DNA from: Streptomyces sp. CA-210063
GTDB lineage: Bacteria; Actinomycetota; Actinomycetes; Streptomycetales; Streptomycetaceae
DNA: 64,000 nucleotides
Assembly (NCBI RefSeq): GCF_024612015.1
Contig: NZ_CP102512.1
Location: forward strand, 558,001 to 622,000
Direction of reading: 5' to 3'
This document shows, one piece after another, positions 25,493-33,483 of the stretch (positions are counted from its first letter, which is position 1; each line of letters starts with the position of its first letter). The position numbers and the translations under genes were made by a program. Below the pieces are notes generated by a model, which saw only the letters and a list, made by a program, of their open reading frames with translations, was not told the origin of the DNA and made no database searches.

Positions 25493-27253
25493 GTGAGCAC
25501 CCCTGAGACCACAGCCGAGCAGCAGCCGCCCACCTGGCGGCTGCTGCTCGGTTATGTACGACCCCACCGCTGGGCGCTGCTGCTGGGCGCACTGCTGTCC
25601 CTCGTCACCGGCGCCACCGGGCTCGCCCTGCCACTGGTGGCCCGGGAGCTGATCGACGACCTGTCGCACGACCGGACCATCACCTGGGCGCTCGTCCTCA
25701 TGTCCGCGCTGGTGGTCACCAACGCGGCGGTGGGCGCGGTGGGTTCGTACGTGCTGCGGCGCACCGCCGAGTCGGTGGTGCTCGGCGCGCGGCGCGCCCT
25801 GTCGTCGTATCTGCTGCGGTTGCGGATCACGGCGGTGGACCGCAGCGAGCCGGGCGACCTGATGGCGCGGATCACCTCCGACACCACCCTGTTGCGCGAG
25901 GTCACCACCGACACCCTCGTCGGTCTCGGCACCGGCGGGCTCACGCTGGTCGCGACGGTGGTGCTGATGGGTCTGGTGGACCCGGTACTGCTGGCCGTGA
26001 CCCTGGGCGTGATCGTGGGCGCGGGCGTGGTGTTCGGGGTCATCGTGCCTCGTATCAACCGGGCCAGCCGGGCCGCGCAGGACGCGGTCGGCGCGATGGG
26101 CGCCTCGCTGGAGCGGATCCTCGGCGCGCTGCGCACGGTGAAGGCGTCCGGTGCCGAGCACCGCGAGGAGGAGTCGATCCACGCGGCGGCCGAGGAGTCG
26201 TGGCGGCAGAGCGTCCGGGCCGCCAAGTGGTCGGCGGCCGCGGGCAACACGGCCGGGCTCGCCATGCAGATCGCCTTCATCACCGTGCTGGCGGTGGGCG
26301 GCGCCCGGGTCGCGACCGGCGCGATCGACGTCGGCACGCTGGTGGCGTTCCTGCTGTACGTCTTCTATCTGATGTCGCCGATACAGCAGGTCGTGGGCGC
26401 GATCACCCAGTACCAGACCGGCGCCGCCGCGCTCGCCCGCATCCAGGAGGCGCTGCGTCTGCCCGCCGAGCCGGCCACCCGACCCGCGCCGCTGCCGTCC
26501 CCGGAGGCACCGCCCGCCGCCCTCGCCTTCGACGAGGTCCGCTTCCGGTACGCCGACGATCTGCCGTACGTCCACCACGGCGTGACGTTCGAGGTCCCGG
26601 CCCGGGGTATGACGGCGTTCGTGGGCCCGTCGGGCGCGGGCAAGACGACGGTGTTCTCGCTCATCGAGCGGTTCTACGACCCCGAGGCGGGCCTCATCAC
26701 GGTCGACGGCCGCGATGTCGCCGAGTGGGAGCTGTCCCGACTGCGGTCCGCGATCGGCTATGTCGAGCAGGACGCACCCGTGCTGTCCGGGACCCTGCGC
26801 GACAACCTGCTGCTGGGCAACCCGCGGGCCGACGAGGGCGATGTCCGGCGCGTGCTCAGGACGACCCGCCTGGACGGTCTGGTCGCCAAGCTCCCGCAGG
26901 GCCTGGAGACTCTGGTCGGCCACCGGGGCACCAAGCTCTCCGGCGGTGAGCGCCAGCGGGTGGCCATCGCCCGGGCGCTGCTGCGCCGCCCCCGGCTGCT
27001 GCTGCTCGACGAGGCGACGAGTCAGCTGGACGCGGTGAACGAGGCGGCGCTGCGCGACACGGTCGCCGATGTGGCCCGGACGACCACGGTGCTGGTCGTC
27101 GCCCACCGGCTGTCCACGGTGACGATGGCCGACCGCATCGTGGTCATGGACGCGGGCCGCGTCCGCGCCGTCGGCACCCATCGCGAACTCGTGGCCGCCG
27201 ACCCGCTCTACGCGGAGTTGGCGGCCACTCAGTTCCTCGCGACGGCCGGCTGA
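25493..27253 (+). CDS. ABC exporter, fused permease and ATPase
   Basis: A 586-residue half-transporter of the lipid/drug/peptide exporter class. The N-terminal permease (about residues 15-320) has six hydrophobic helices; the ATPase has Walker [10 protein letters not shown], signature [14 protein letters not shown] and Walker [13 protein letters not shown]. No partner half-transporter is adjacent, so it probably works as a homodimer. GTG 25493 follows GAGGAGCCCC. The substrate is unknown. The 199-base gap before it shows no obvious element. Confidence 0.88.
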   Translation: MSTPETTAEQQPPTWRLLLGYVRPHRWALLLGALLSLVTGATGLALPLVARELIDDLSHDRTITWALVLMSALVVTNAAVGAVGSYVLRRTAESVVLGARRALSSYLLRLRITAVDRSEPGDLMARITSDTTLLREVTTDTLVGLGTGGLTLVATVVLMGLVDPVLLAVTLGVIVGAGVVFGVIVPRINRASRAAQDAVGAMGASLERILGALRTVKASGAEHREEESIHAAAEESWRQSVRAAKWSAAAGNTAGLAMQIAFITVLAVGGARVATGAIDVGTLVAFLLYVFYLMSPIQQVVGAITQYQTGAAALARIQEALRLPAEPATRPAPLPSPEAPPAALAFDEVRFRYADDLPYVHHGVTFEVPARGMTAFVGPSGAGKTTVFSLIERFYDPEAGLITVDGRDVAEWELSRLRSAIGYVEQDAPVLSGTLRDNLLLGNPRADEGDVRRVLRTTRLDGLVAKLPQGLETLVGHRGTKLSGGERQRVAIARALLRRPRLLLLDEATSQLDAVNEAALRDTVADVARTTTVLVVAHRLSTVTMADRIVVMDAGRVRAVGTHRELVAADPLYAELAATQFLATAG

Positions 27254-27280
27254 CCGGGGCGTCGGAAGGGTCAGGAAGGA

Positions 27281-28741
27281 TCAGAAGGGGAAGTGCGCCT
27301 GCTGGGTGGCGATGGTCACCCAGCGGGTGTTGGAGAACGCCTCGATGCCCCACCGGCCGCCGAAGCGCCCGTAACCGGAGGCCTTCACCCCGCCGAAGGG
27401 GGCCATCGGCTCGTCGGCCACCGACTGGTCGTTGACGTGCACGATGCCGGTGCGGATACGGCGGGCGACGGCCAGTCCGTGGGTGGCGTTCTCGGTGATG
27501 ATGCCGCAGCTCAGGCCGTTGTCGGTGTCGTTGGCGACGGCCACGGCGGTGTCGTCGGCGGCGAACGTCTCCAGCACGCAGAGCGGACCGAAGGACTCCT
27601 GGTGGTAGAGGTCGGCGTTCTTGGGGACGTCGGTGAGCACGGTCGCCGGGTGCACCGCGCCCTCCGGCTGCCCGCCCCCGGTGAGCACCGTGGCGCCCTT
27701 GGCGACGGCGTCCTTCACCAGCGCCGCGATCCGCTGGGCGGCGTCGGCGCTGACCAGCGGGCCGACCACCGTGTGCGGGTGGTTCGGGTCGCCCGCCTGG
27801 AGGGTGGCGACCTTGGCGGTGAACTTCTGCGCGAACTCCTCGGCCAGCGACTCGTGGACGAGGATCCGGTCGCCGGACATGCAGATCTGTCCGGCGTTCA
27901 TGAAGACGCTGAAGGTGACGGCGTCGACCGCGTAGTCCACGTCGGCGTCGTCGAGCACGATGACCGCGTTCTTGCCGCCCAACTCCAGTACGGCGGGCTT
28001 GAGGTGGCGGGCCGCGTGCTCACCGATGATCCGGCCGACGTGGGTGGAGCCGGTGAAGTTCACCGCGCGCACCCGCTCGTCGGAGATCAGCGCCTCGGCG
28101 ATCTCCGCCGCGTCCTCGGGAGCGTTGGTGACCACGTTGAGCACGCCGTCGGGCAGGCCCGCCTCCCGGAGCACGTCCGCGACCAGCAGTCCGCAGGCGA
28201 TCGGCGCGTCCTCGCTGGGCTTGACGACGACGGTGTTGCCGGCGGCCAGCGGTGCCGCCACGGCCCGTACGCCGAGGATGACGGGCGCGTTCCACGGAGC
28301 GAAGGCGGCCACCACGCCCAGGGGTTCACGCACCGCGAGGCTCAGTGCGCCCTCTTTCTGGCTGCTGAGGACCTCACCGCGCGGAGCGGTGATCGCGGCC
28401 GCCGCCTCGCGCAGGATGTTCGCCGCGAGTGCCACGTTGAAGTAGGCCCACGGGCGGGTGCCGCCCGCCTCCCGGGCCATGATGTCGGCGACCTGGTCGC
28501 CCCGGCCCTCCAGCAGATCGGCGGCCTTGAAGAAGATCGCCCGCCGGGCGAAGGGGGTGAGCGCGGCCCACTCCTCGAACGCGGCGTCGGCGGCGTCCAC
28601 GGCCCGCCGGACGTCCTCCGGTCCGGCCGCCGCGACCGTCGCGTACACCTCCCCCGTGTACGGGTCGAGGTCCTCGGCGGTGCGGCCGGACGTGGCGGGC
28701 ACGTCCTTGCCGCCGATCAACAGGTCACGGGTTATGGCCAT
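27281..28741 (-). CDS. Aldehyde dehydrogenase, vanillin/benzaldehyde dehydrogenase-like
   Basis: A 486-residue NAD(P)-dependent aldehyde dehydrogenase with the catalytic Glu in VLELGGKNAVIV and the nucleophilic Cys in FMNAGQICMSGDRI. The N-terminus (RDLLIGGKDVPATSGRTAE) and ICMSGDRILVHESL context resemble actinomycete vanillin and benzaldehyde dehydrogenases, so oxidation of an aromatic aldehyde to the acid is likely. It is a single gene with a 26-bp palindrome in its promoter region. It is convergent with the ABC exporter. Confidence 0.85.
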   Translation of the reverse strand: MAITRDLLIGGKDVPATSGRTAEDLDPYTGEVYATVAAAGPEDVRRAVDAADAAFEEWAALTPFARRAIFFKAADLLEGRGDQVADIMAREAGGTRPWAYFNVALAANILREAAAAITAPRGEVLSSQKEGALSLAVREPLGVVAAFAPWNAPVILGVRAVAAPLAAGNTVVVKPSEDAPIACGLLVADVLREAGLPDGVLNVVTNAPEDAAEIAEALISDERVRAVNFTGSTHVGRIIGEHAARHLKPAVLELGGKNAVIVLDDADVDYAVDAVTFSVFMNAGQICMSGDRILVHESLAEEFAQKFTAKVATLQAGDPNHPHTVVGPLVSADAAQRIAALVKDAVAKGATVLTGGGQPEGAVHPATVLTDVPKNADLYHQESFGPLCVLETFAADDTAVAVANDTDNGLSCGIITENATHGLAVARRIRTGIVHVNDQSVADEPMAPFGGVKASGYGRFGGRWGIEAFSNTRWVTIATQQAHFPF

Positions 28742-28808
28742 GGTGCGGCTTCCTCGGGGTACGTATCGACGACGGTACGTGATCGAGCTTGATCGCTCAG
28801 GTTCGTTC

Positions 28809-28834
28809 GTAATGTGAAATTCAATTCACGTTAC
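28809..28834. promoter_or_regulatory. Extended palindrome upstream of the aldehyde dehydrogenase
   Basis: GTAA-n-GTGAA, six bases, TTCAC-n-TTAC. All nine paired positions match on each side, with one mismatched position. It lies 68 bases before the dehydrogenase start, in an AT-rich patch, and is a good operator candidate. Confidence 0.55.
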
Positions 28835-28871
28835 TGTTCCGTGATGCTCTGCCCGGGCCCCGGGAATGTCA

Positions 28872-28906
28872 AGAGCCCCGCCGCTGTGTCCACGCGGCGG
28901 GGCTCT
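28872..28906. terminator. Terminator hairpin after the small secreted protein gene
   Basis: Perfect 13-bp stem AGAGCCCCGCCGC / GCGGCGGGGCTCT with a nine-base loop. It lies just downstream of the gene at 28926-29222, read on the minus strand. Confidence 0.85.
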
Positions 28907-28925
28907 CGGTCGGAGGGCGAATTCG

Positions 28926-29222
28926 CTACTCGATGGCGCCCAGCAGCCCGACGGCGGGCGCGGCCATGTCGGTGACCTGGTGCAGTTCGTTCAACCGGTT
29001 CAGCTCGTGGACCTTGTCGAGGTTCTTCACCTGCTGCGAGGGGCGCGGCATGGTGGCCTTGTGCTCCTCGGGGAGGTCGGTGACGGTGAGCGAGTCCAGC
29101 GTGGCCATCGGGCTGAACCTGGTCCCGTCCGCCGTGGCGCCCGCGTGCGCCATCGGTGCGGCCAGGCCCGTGACACCGACGGCGAGACCCACGGCGGCGA
29201 CGATACGTCGAGTTGAGATCAT
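28926..29222 (-). CDS. Small secreted protein (98 aa), unknown function
   Basis: A 98-residue protein with a clear signal peptide (ISTRRIVAAVGLAVGVTGLA, cleavage after AHA, about residue 27). The mature 71 residues have no Cys and contain an amphipathic stretch rich in Leu, Asn and His (VKNLDKVHELNRLNELHQV). Proteins of this kind are common in Streptomyces and of unknown role. ATG 29222 is chosen for the signal peptide, although GAGGG lies only one base before it, so translation may be inefficient or the true start may be upstream. Confidence 0.65.
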   Translation of the reverse strand: MISTRRIVAAVGLAVGVTGLAAPMAHAGATADGTRFSPMATLDSLTVTDLPEEHKATMPRPSQQVKNLDKVHELNRLNELHQVTDMAAPAVGLLGAIE

Positions 29223-29387
29223 GCCCTCAGCAACGGTGCCCGGTCCCCGACGGTCACGGCCGCTCACCCATGAAGCGCACGCCCCGGCTGCGTTTGCCGG
29301 GTCCCGCACGGCGGAGGAGCCTCGGAGGAGAGGCCTTTCGCGGCCCGCTCCTCCCTGCCGGGCCGCGGCCTACCGAGGAGGTCACCC

Positions 29388-29759
29388 ATGGGCACAGCCA
29401 CAAGCCCCGCCTTCGACACCGAAGCGCTGCGCCGGGGCACCGAGCAGGCGGACGCGGCGACACTGGTGTCGCTCTACGCGGACGACGCCGAGATGCGCGT
29501 CGTGGACCGCAACACCCAGCCCAGCCATCCCAAGGTCCTGCACGGCCGGCCCGAGATCGCCGCGATGCTGGAGGACGTCTGCGGCCGGGACATGACCCAC
29601 AAGGTCGAGCAGTGCGTCGTCCAGGGCGACCAGGTCGCCTTCACCGAGTCCTGCGAATACCCCGACGGGGTGCGGGTCCTGGCGAGCTCGATGATCTCCC
29701 TGCGGGACGGCAAGATCGTCGACCAGACCATGGTCCAGGCCTGGGACGAGGACGAGTAG
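29388..29759 (+). CDS. NTF2-like/SnoaL-like fold protein
   Basis: A 123-residue protein of the nuclear transport factor 2-like superfamily: an N-terminal helix pair (EQADAATLVSLYADDAEM), HGRPEIAAMLEDV, then alternating strands ending VDQTMVQAWDEDE. Such folds serve as small enzymes or binding proteins. The active site cannot be read. ATG 29388 has GAGGAGG upstream. Confidence 0.82.
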   Translation: MGTATSPAFDTEALRRGTEQADAATLVSLYADDAEMRVVDRNTQPSHPKVLHGRPEIAAMLEDVCGRDMTHKVEQCVVQGDQVAFTESCEYPDGVRVLASSMISLRDGKIVDQTMVQAWDEDE

Positions 29760-30083
29760 CAGGAACGTCGGGCCGGGATGCCCCAGTTCGTCCAGGATCC
29801 GGTGCATGTCCGTCACGGGGAGCGCGGAGTTGGACGCCGCCAGGCGCGGTCCCGCAGCAGCTCGTCGATCCTGGCGCCATCCTCACAGATCATCAACCGG
29901 ACCACGAAGTCCTCGGTCGGGCGGCAGTGACGGGTTCCCGGCCAGCCCCTCACGTACTTCGTTCCGCGCGTACGTCACCGCTCCGCTCCCCCGTCGTGCC
30001 GGCCGGTCATCTTCAGGGGCTCTTTCGGGTCATCGCGTCCGGTACGCCTGTGCCGGCGCGGTCGCGCCGCCATACTGGCGGGC
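29760..30083. other. Gene-poor gap with a possible decayed coding remnant on the minus strand
   Basis: 324 bases without a convincing gene. On the minus strand a protein-like stretch, DFVVRLMICEDGARIDELL, is followed by a frameshift and then ALPVTDMHRILDELGHPGP in another frame. Codon composition looks coding in both pieces. This may be the tail of a lost gene, but I do not recognise the family. Confidence 0.3.
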
Positions 30084-31325
30084 GTGCGCGTAGCGATCAT
30101 GACGGCGGGTTCCCGGGGCGACGTGGCCCCGTACACCGGACTGGGACACGGGCTCCTGCGGGCCGGGCACGAGGTCACACTGGTGACCCATGCCCGGTTC
30201 GAGCCCCTGGTGGCGGACTCGGGGGTCGCCTTCCACTCCCTGCCCGTGGATCCGCGGGAGGAACTGGAGTCGGAGCGCGGGCAGGGGCTCCACCGGAGTT
30301 CCACCGGGGCGGGCAAGCTGTACCGGGCGGTGGAGATGGCCCGGAGTCTCGTGGGGCGGATGGCGGGCGATCTGGTGGCCGCCGCCCGCGCCAGTGACGT
30401 CCTGCTGCTGGCCGGCACCCTCGCGCCGCTCGGCCACACCATCGGCCAGGGGCTGTCGATCCCCAGCCTGGGCGTGAACCTCCAACCCCTGGCACCGACA
30501 CGGGAGTTCGCGCCGCCGATGACCGGGGTCCGCTCCTGGGGCCCGGTGGTCAACCGGGCGGCCGGGCACGCGGTGAACACGGCTGTCGAGTGGATCTTCA
30601 CCGAGGAGGTACGGAGGCTGCGCGCCGAGTACGGCCTTCCGCGCACCGGGCGGGTCGCCGCGCGGCGCACCCGGGACCGGCTGGGCTGGCCGGTGTTCCA
30701 CGGCTTCAGCCCCCGGGTGGTCCCCCGTCCCGGCGACTGGCGGCCCGGGCTGGACGTCACCGGTTACTGGTGGCCGTACGACCGCGAGGACCGGCTGCCC
30801 GCCCCGCTGCTGGACTTCCTCGACGCCGGGCCGCCCCCGGTCTTCGTGGGTCTGGGCAGCGCCACCGTGCCCGATCCCGAGCGGATGAGCACCGACGTCG
30901 TACGGGCCCTGCGGGCGGCCGGGCTGCGCGGGGTGATCCAGCGCGGCTGGGGCGAACTGCGCGGTGAGGGCGAGGACATGTTCACCGTGGGCGAGGTCCC
31001 GCACTCCCTGCTCTTCCCGAGGATGGCGGCCGTCGTCCACCACGCGGGCGCGGGCACCACGGCGGCCGGCCTGCGCGCCGGGGTCCCGGCCGTGCCCGTA
31101 CCCGTGCAGTTCGACGAGGGCTTCTGGGCCGCCCGCCTGGTCGCCCTCGGGGTGTCTCCGGGGGCCGTGCCCCTGCGCGGCTTCACGGCCGCGGCGTTGG
31201 AGGCCGCACTGCGGCGGGCGACCGGCGATCCGTCGTACGGCCGCCGCGCCCACACCCTGGCCGAGGAAGTGCGCGCGGAGGACGGGGTGGGGCCGGTCCT
31301 GGCGGCGGTGAACCGGCTTTCCTGA
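30084..31325 (+). CDS. GT1-family glycosyltransferase (sterol/macrolide glycosyltransferase type)
   Basis: A 413-residue two-domain GT-B enzyme. The N-terminus RVAIMTAGSRGDVAPYTGLG is the acceptor-domain motif of UDP-sugar glycosyltransferases like sterol 3-beta-glucosyltransferases. The C-terminal donor motif appears as VVHHAGAGTTAAGLRAGVP and PVQFDEGFWAARLVALG. It should transfer a sugar from a nucleotide donor to a lipid or natural product; the acceptor is unknown. GTG 30084 begins the motif directly. It may modify a product of the cell or an incoming antibiotic. Confidence 0.88.
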   Translation: MRVAIMTAGSRGDVAPYTGLGHGLLRAGHEVTLVTHARFEPLVADSGVAFHSLPVDPREELESERGQGLHRSSTGAGKLYRAVEMARSLVGRMAGDLVAAARASDVLLLAGTLAPLGHTIGQGLSIPSLGVNLQPLAPTREFAPPMTGVRSWGPVVNRAAGHAVNTAVEWIFTEEVRRLRAEYGLPRTGRVAARRTRDRLGWPVFHGFSPRVVPRPGDWRPGLDVTGYWWPYDREDRLPAPLLDFLDAGPPPVFVGLGSATVPDPERMSTDVVRALRAAGLRGVIQRGWGELRGEGEDMFTVGEVPHSLLFPRMAAVVHHAGAGTTAAGLRAGVPAVPVPVQFDEGFWAARLVALGVSPGAVPLRGFTAAALEAALRRATGDPSYGRRAHTLAEEVRAEDGVGPVLAAVNRLS

Positions 31326-31387
31326 CACCGGTGAACCGACTTCCCCGCCCCGGGCACCGGCCGTCCTGATTGCGGTGGGCTCCTGCC

Positions 31388-32050
31388 TCAGGTCTCCTCC
31401 GGCCGCCACCCCGCCGGTCGCAGTGTCCCCAGCAGCAGTCGGACGAGTTCGTCGACCACCTCCTCGAGGGGTGCGTCGACCCAGCCGGCCTGCCAGTCGT
31501 GGAGGAGGCCGTTGACGCTGCCGATGAAGGCGGTGGCGGCGATGCGGTAGTCGCGGTGGTCGGCCTCGCCGCGTTCGGCGGCCGCGGCGGCCTCGGCGCA
31601 GATGAAGTCGACCCAGCGGGAGCGGCGTTCGAGGCGCTGGCGCTCCAGGCGGGGGCTGACGCCGATGATCTCGGTGAAGGTGATGCGCAGCCGGCGCGGG
31701 TCGCCGGTGACGTTCGCGGCGTAGGCGCGGAACGCGGCGGTGGCGCGCTCGGCGATCGGCTGCCCGTCCGCCGTGGCGAGGCCGGTGAGCGCGGCCTCCT
31801 CGGCCCAGTCGTTGACCTGGAGATGGAGAGCGGCGAGCACGTCCTCCAGGGTGCGGAACTCCTCGTAGAACTGACGGGTCGACAGTCCGGCGGCCTCGCT
31901 CAGCGCCGCGATCGTGGTCCCCCGGTAGCCGGGGCTGTCGCCGAAGAGCTGGAGGCCCGCGTCGAGGAAGCGGCCGCGGCGCTCGGCCCGGCGCTCCGCC
32001 GCGGACCTGCCCCCGTATCGGCCGGTGGGCTGTTTGAGTCTGCCCTCCAC
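31388..32050 (-). CDS. TetR-family transcriptional regulator
   Basis: A 220-residue repressor with an N-terminal HTH, RRGRFLDAGLQLFGDSPGY then TTIAALSEAAGLSTRQFYEEF, and a helical ligand-binding domain. It is divergent from the beta-propeller protein gene, and the shared 167-base promoter region holds two inverted repeats (32149-32164 and 32170-32191) that are likely operators. The ligand is unknown. Confidence 0.9.
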   Translation of the reverse strand: MEGRLKQPTGRYGGRSAAERRAERRGRFLDAGLQLFGDSPGYRGTTIAALSEAAGLSTRQFYEEFRTLEDVLAALHLQVNDWAEEAALTGLATADGQPIAERATAAFRAYAANVTGDPRRLRITFTEIIGVSPRLERQRLERRSRWVDFICAEAAAAAERGEADHRDYRIAATAFIGSVNGLLHDWQAGWVDAPLEEVVDELVRLLLGTLRPAGWRPEET

Positions 32051-32148
32051 GCTTCTCCTCCCGCCGGCACCTCAGTCGTCGCGACGACCGGTTCGGCCGT
32101 CGGTCGATTTTGTCGTGTCCCTGGTCTTGTGGTGAAGCGCGACAGTTC

Positions 32149-32164
32149 CTTACTTTCCAGTAAG
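32149..32164. promoter_or_regulatory. Inverted repeat, candidate TetR operator 1
   Basis: CTTACT and AGTAAG separated by TTCC. Palindromes of this type (TTACT...AGTAA) are common TetR-family operators. Confidence 0.55.
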
Positions 32165-32169
32165 TCTGC

Positions 32170-32191
32170 TCTGAACACAGGTGTGTTCAGA
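32170..32191. promoter_or_regulatory. Perfect inverted repeat, candidate TetR operator 2
   Basis: Arms TCTGAACACA and TGTGTTCAGA separated by GG, a perfect 10-bp inverted repeat, 27 bases before the beta-propeller gene start. The size and position suit a TetR dimer blocking that promoter. Confidence 0.6.
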
Positions 32192-32217
32192 CTCCACCCG
32201 CGCAGGAGGAACCGACC

Positions 32218-33483
32218 ATGACCGTCTCCCCCGGCCCTCGCCGCCGTAGAACCCGCCACCTGGGTGCCGTCGCCGCCGCCCTCGCGCTGACCGCCTCCGC
32301 CGCCGCGACCGCCACCCCGGCGACCGCCGCGGCCGATCTGCGGGAGGTGATGTTCGTGGGCAACAACTGGGAGGGCACCGCGGACGTCATCAAGTCCTCC
32401 GGCGACTTCGCGAAGATCGGCCGGGTCGATGTCATCCCGGACAAGGACGAGCGGATGGCGGAGATCAACGCCGATCCGATCAGGTGGATCGCCTTCATGA
32501 CGATCCGCAACAGCGTGGGCGAGGGCCACGACCAGTTCGTGGACGACATGTACTCCACGCCCGACGGCTCGTCGATGGTCGTCTCCCGCCCGAGCTTCGC
32601 CGACGTGGTCTCCATCAACCTCACCACCGGCGCCATCAACTGGCGTTTCCCCGTGTCGGGTTACCGCGCCGACCACATGGCGGTCTCCCCCGACGGCAAG
32701 CGGGTCGCGGTGTCCGCCTCGACGGGGAACACCGTGCATGTGCTGGACATCGCCACCGGCCGGCAGATCGGTTCGTTCAAGACCGGCGACAAGCCGCACG
32801 AGAACATCTTCACCGGCGACGGCAAGTACATCTGGAACATGGCGATCGGCGATGTGAACACCCAGACCGACGCTCCGTGGCTGGACTGGACGAAGGGCGA
32901 CCGGAAGATCACGGTCGCCGACGCGAACACCTTCCAGCAGGTCAAGGTGATCGACATGCGGCAGCGGCTCGACGCGATCGGGCTCGGCGACTACTCGGAC
33001 GCGGTCCGCCCCGCCGCGTTCTCGCCCGACGAGACGAAGCTGTACTTCCAGGTGTCGTTCTTCAACGGCTTCTTCGAGTACGACATCGCCACCGACAAGA
33101 TCACCCGTACCAAGACCCTGCCGAAGAACCCGGCGACCAGCGACGACCGCACCACCTTCGTCAACGACTCCCGCCACCACGGCCTCACGATGAAGCCGGA
33201 CGGCACCAAGCTGTGCGTCGCGGGCACGATGGACGACTACGCGACCGTCGTGGACCGCGCGACCCTCCAGGAGGGCCCGCTCGTCCCCGTCTCCAAGCCG
33301 TACTGGTCGACCGTCAGCGGTGACGGCAAGTCCTGTGTGGTCTCCGAGAGCGGCGCCGACCAGGTCACGGCGATCGATTTCGCCACCGGACGGAAGACCG
33401 TGTCCGTCGCGGTCGGCGACCACCCGCAGCGCGTGCGCCTGGCGCGGGTGCCCGCCGACTGGACCGGAGCTTCCGCTAACTGA
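32218..33483 (+). CDS. Secreted YVTN-type beta-propeller protein
   Basis: A 421-residue exported protein. The signal peptide covers about residues 1-38 (ending ATPATAAA). The rest shows repeating propeller blades, for example HMAVSPDGKRVAVSAS with TGNTVHVLDIATGRQIGSF, PAAFSPDETKLYFQVS, and the closing TAIDFATGRKTVSVAVGDHP. These resemble YncE/lactonase-like propellers, used for binding or lactone hydrolysis. It is probably controlled by the divergent TetR regulator. The stop overlaps the convergent GH5 gene by 8 bp. Confidence 0.85.
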   Translation: MTVSPGPRRRRTRHLGAVAAALALTASAAATATPATAAADLREVMFVGNNWEGTADVIKSSGDFAKIGRVDVIPDKDERMAEINADPIRWIAFMTIRNSVGEGHDQFVDDMYSTPDGSSMVVSRPSFADVVSINLTTGAINWRFPVSGYRADHMAVSPDGKRVAVSASTGNTVHVLDIATGRQIGSFKTGDKPHENIFTGDGKYIWNMAIGDVNTQTDAPWLDWTKGDRKITVADANTFQQVKVIDMRQRLDAIGLGDYSDAVRPAAFSPDETKLYFQVSFFNGFFEYDIATDKITRTKTLPKNPATSDDRTTFVNDSRHHGLTMKPDGTKLCVAGTMDDYATVVDRATLQEGPLVPVSKPYWSTVSGDGKSCVVSESGADQVTAIDFATGRKTVSVAVGDHPQRVRLARVPADWTGASAN

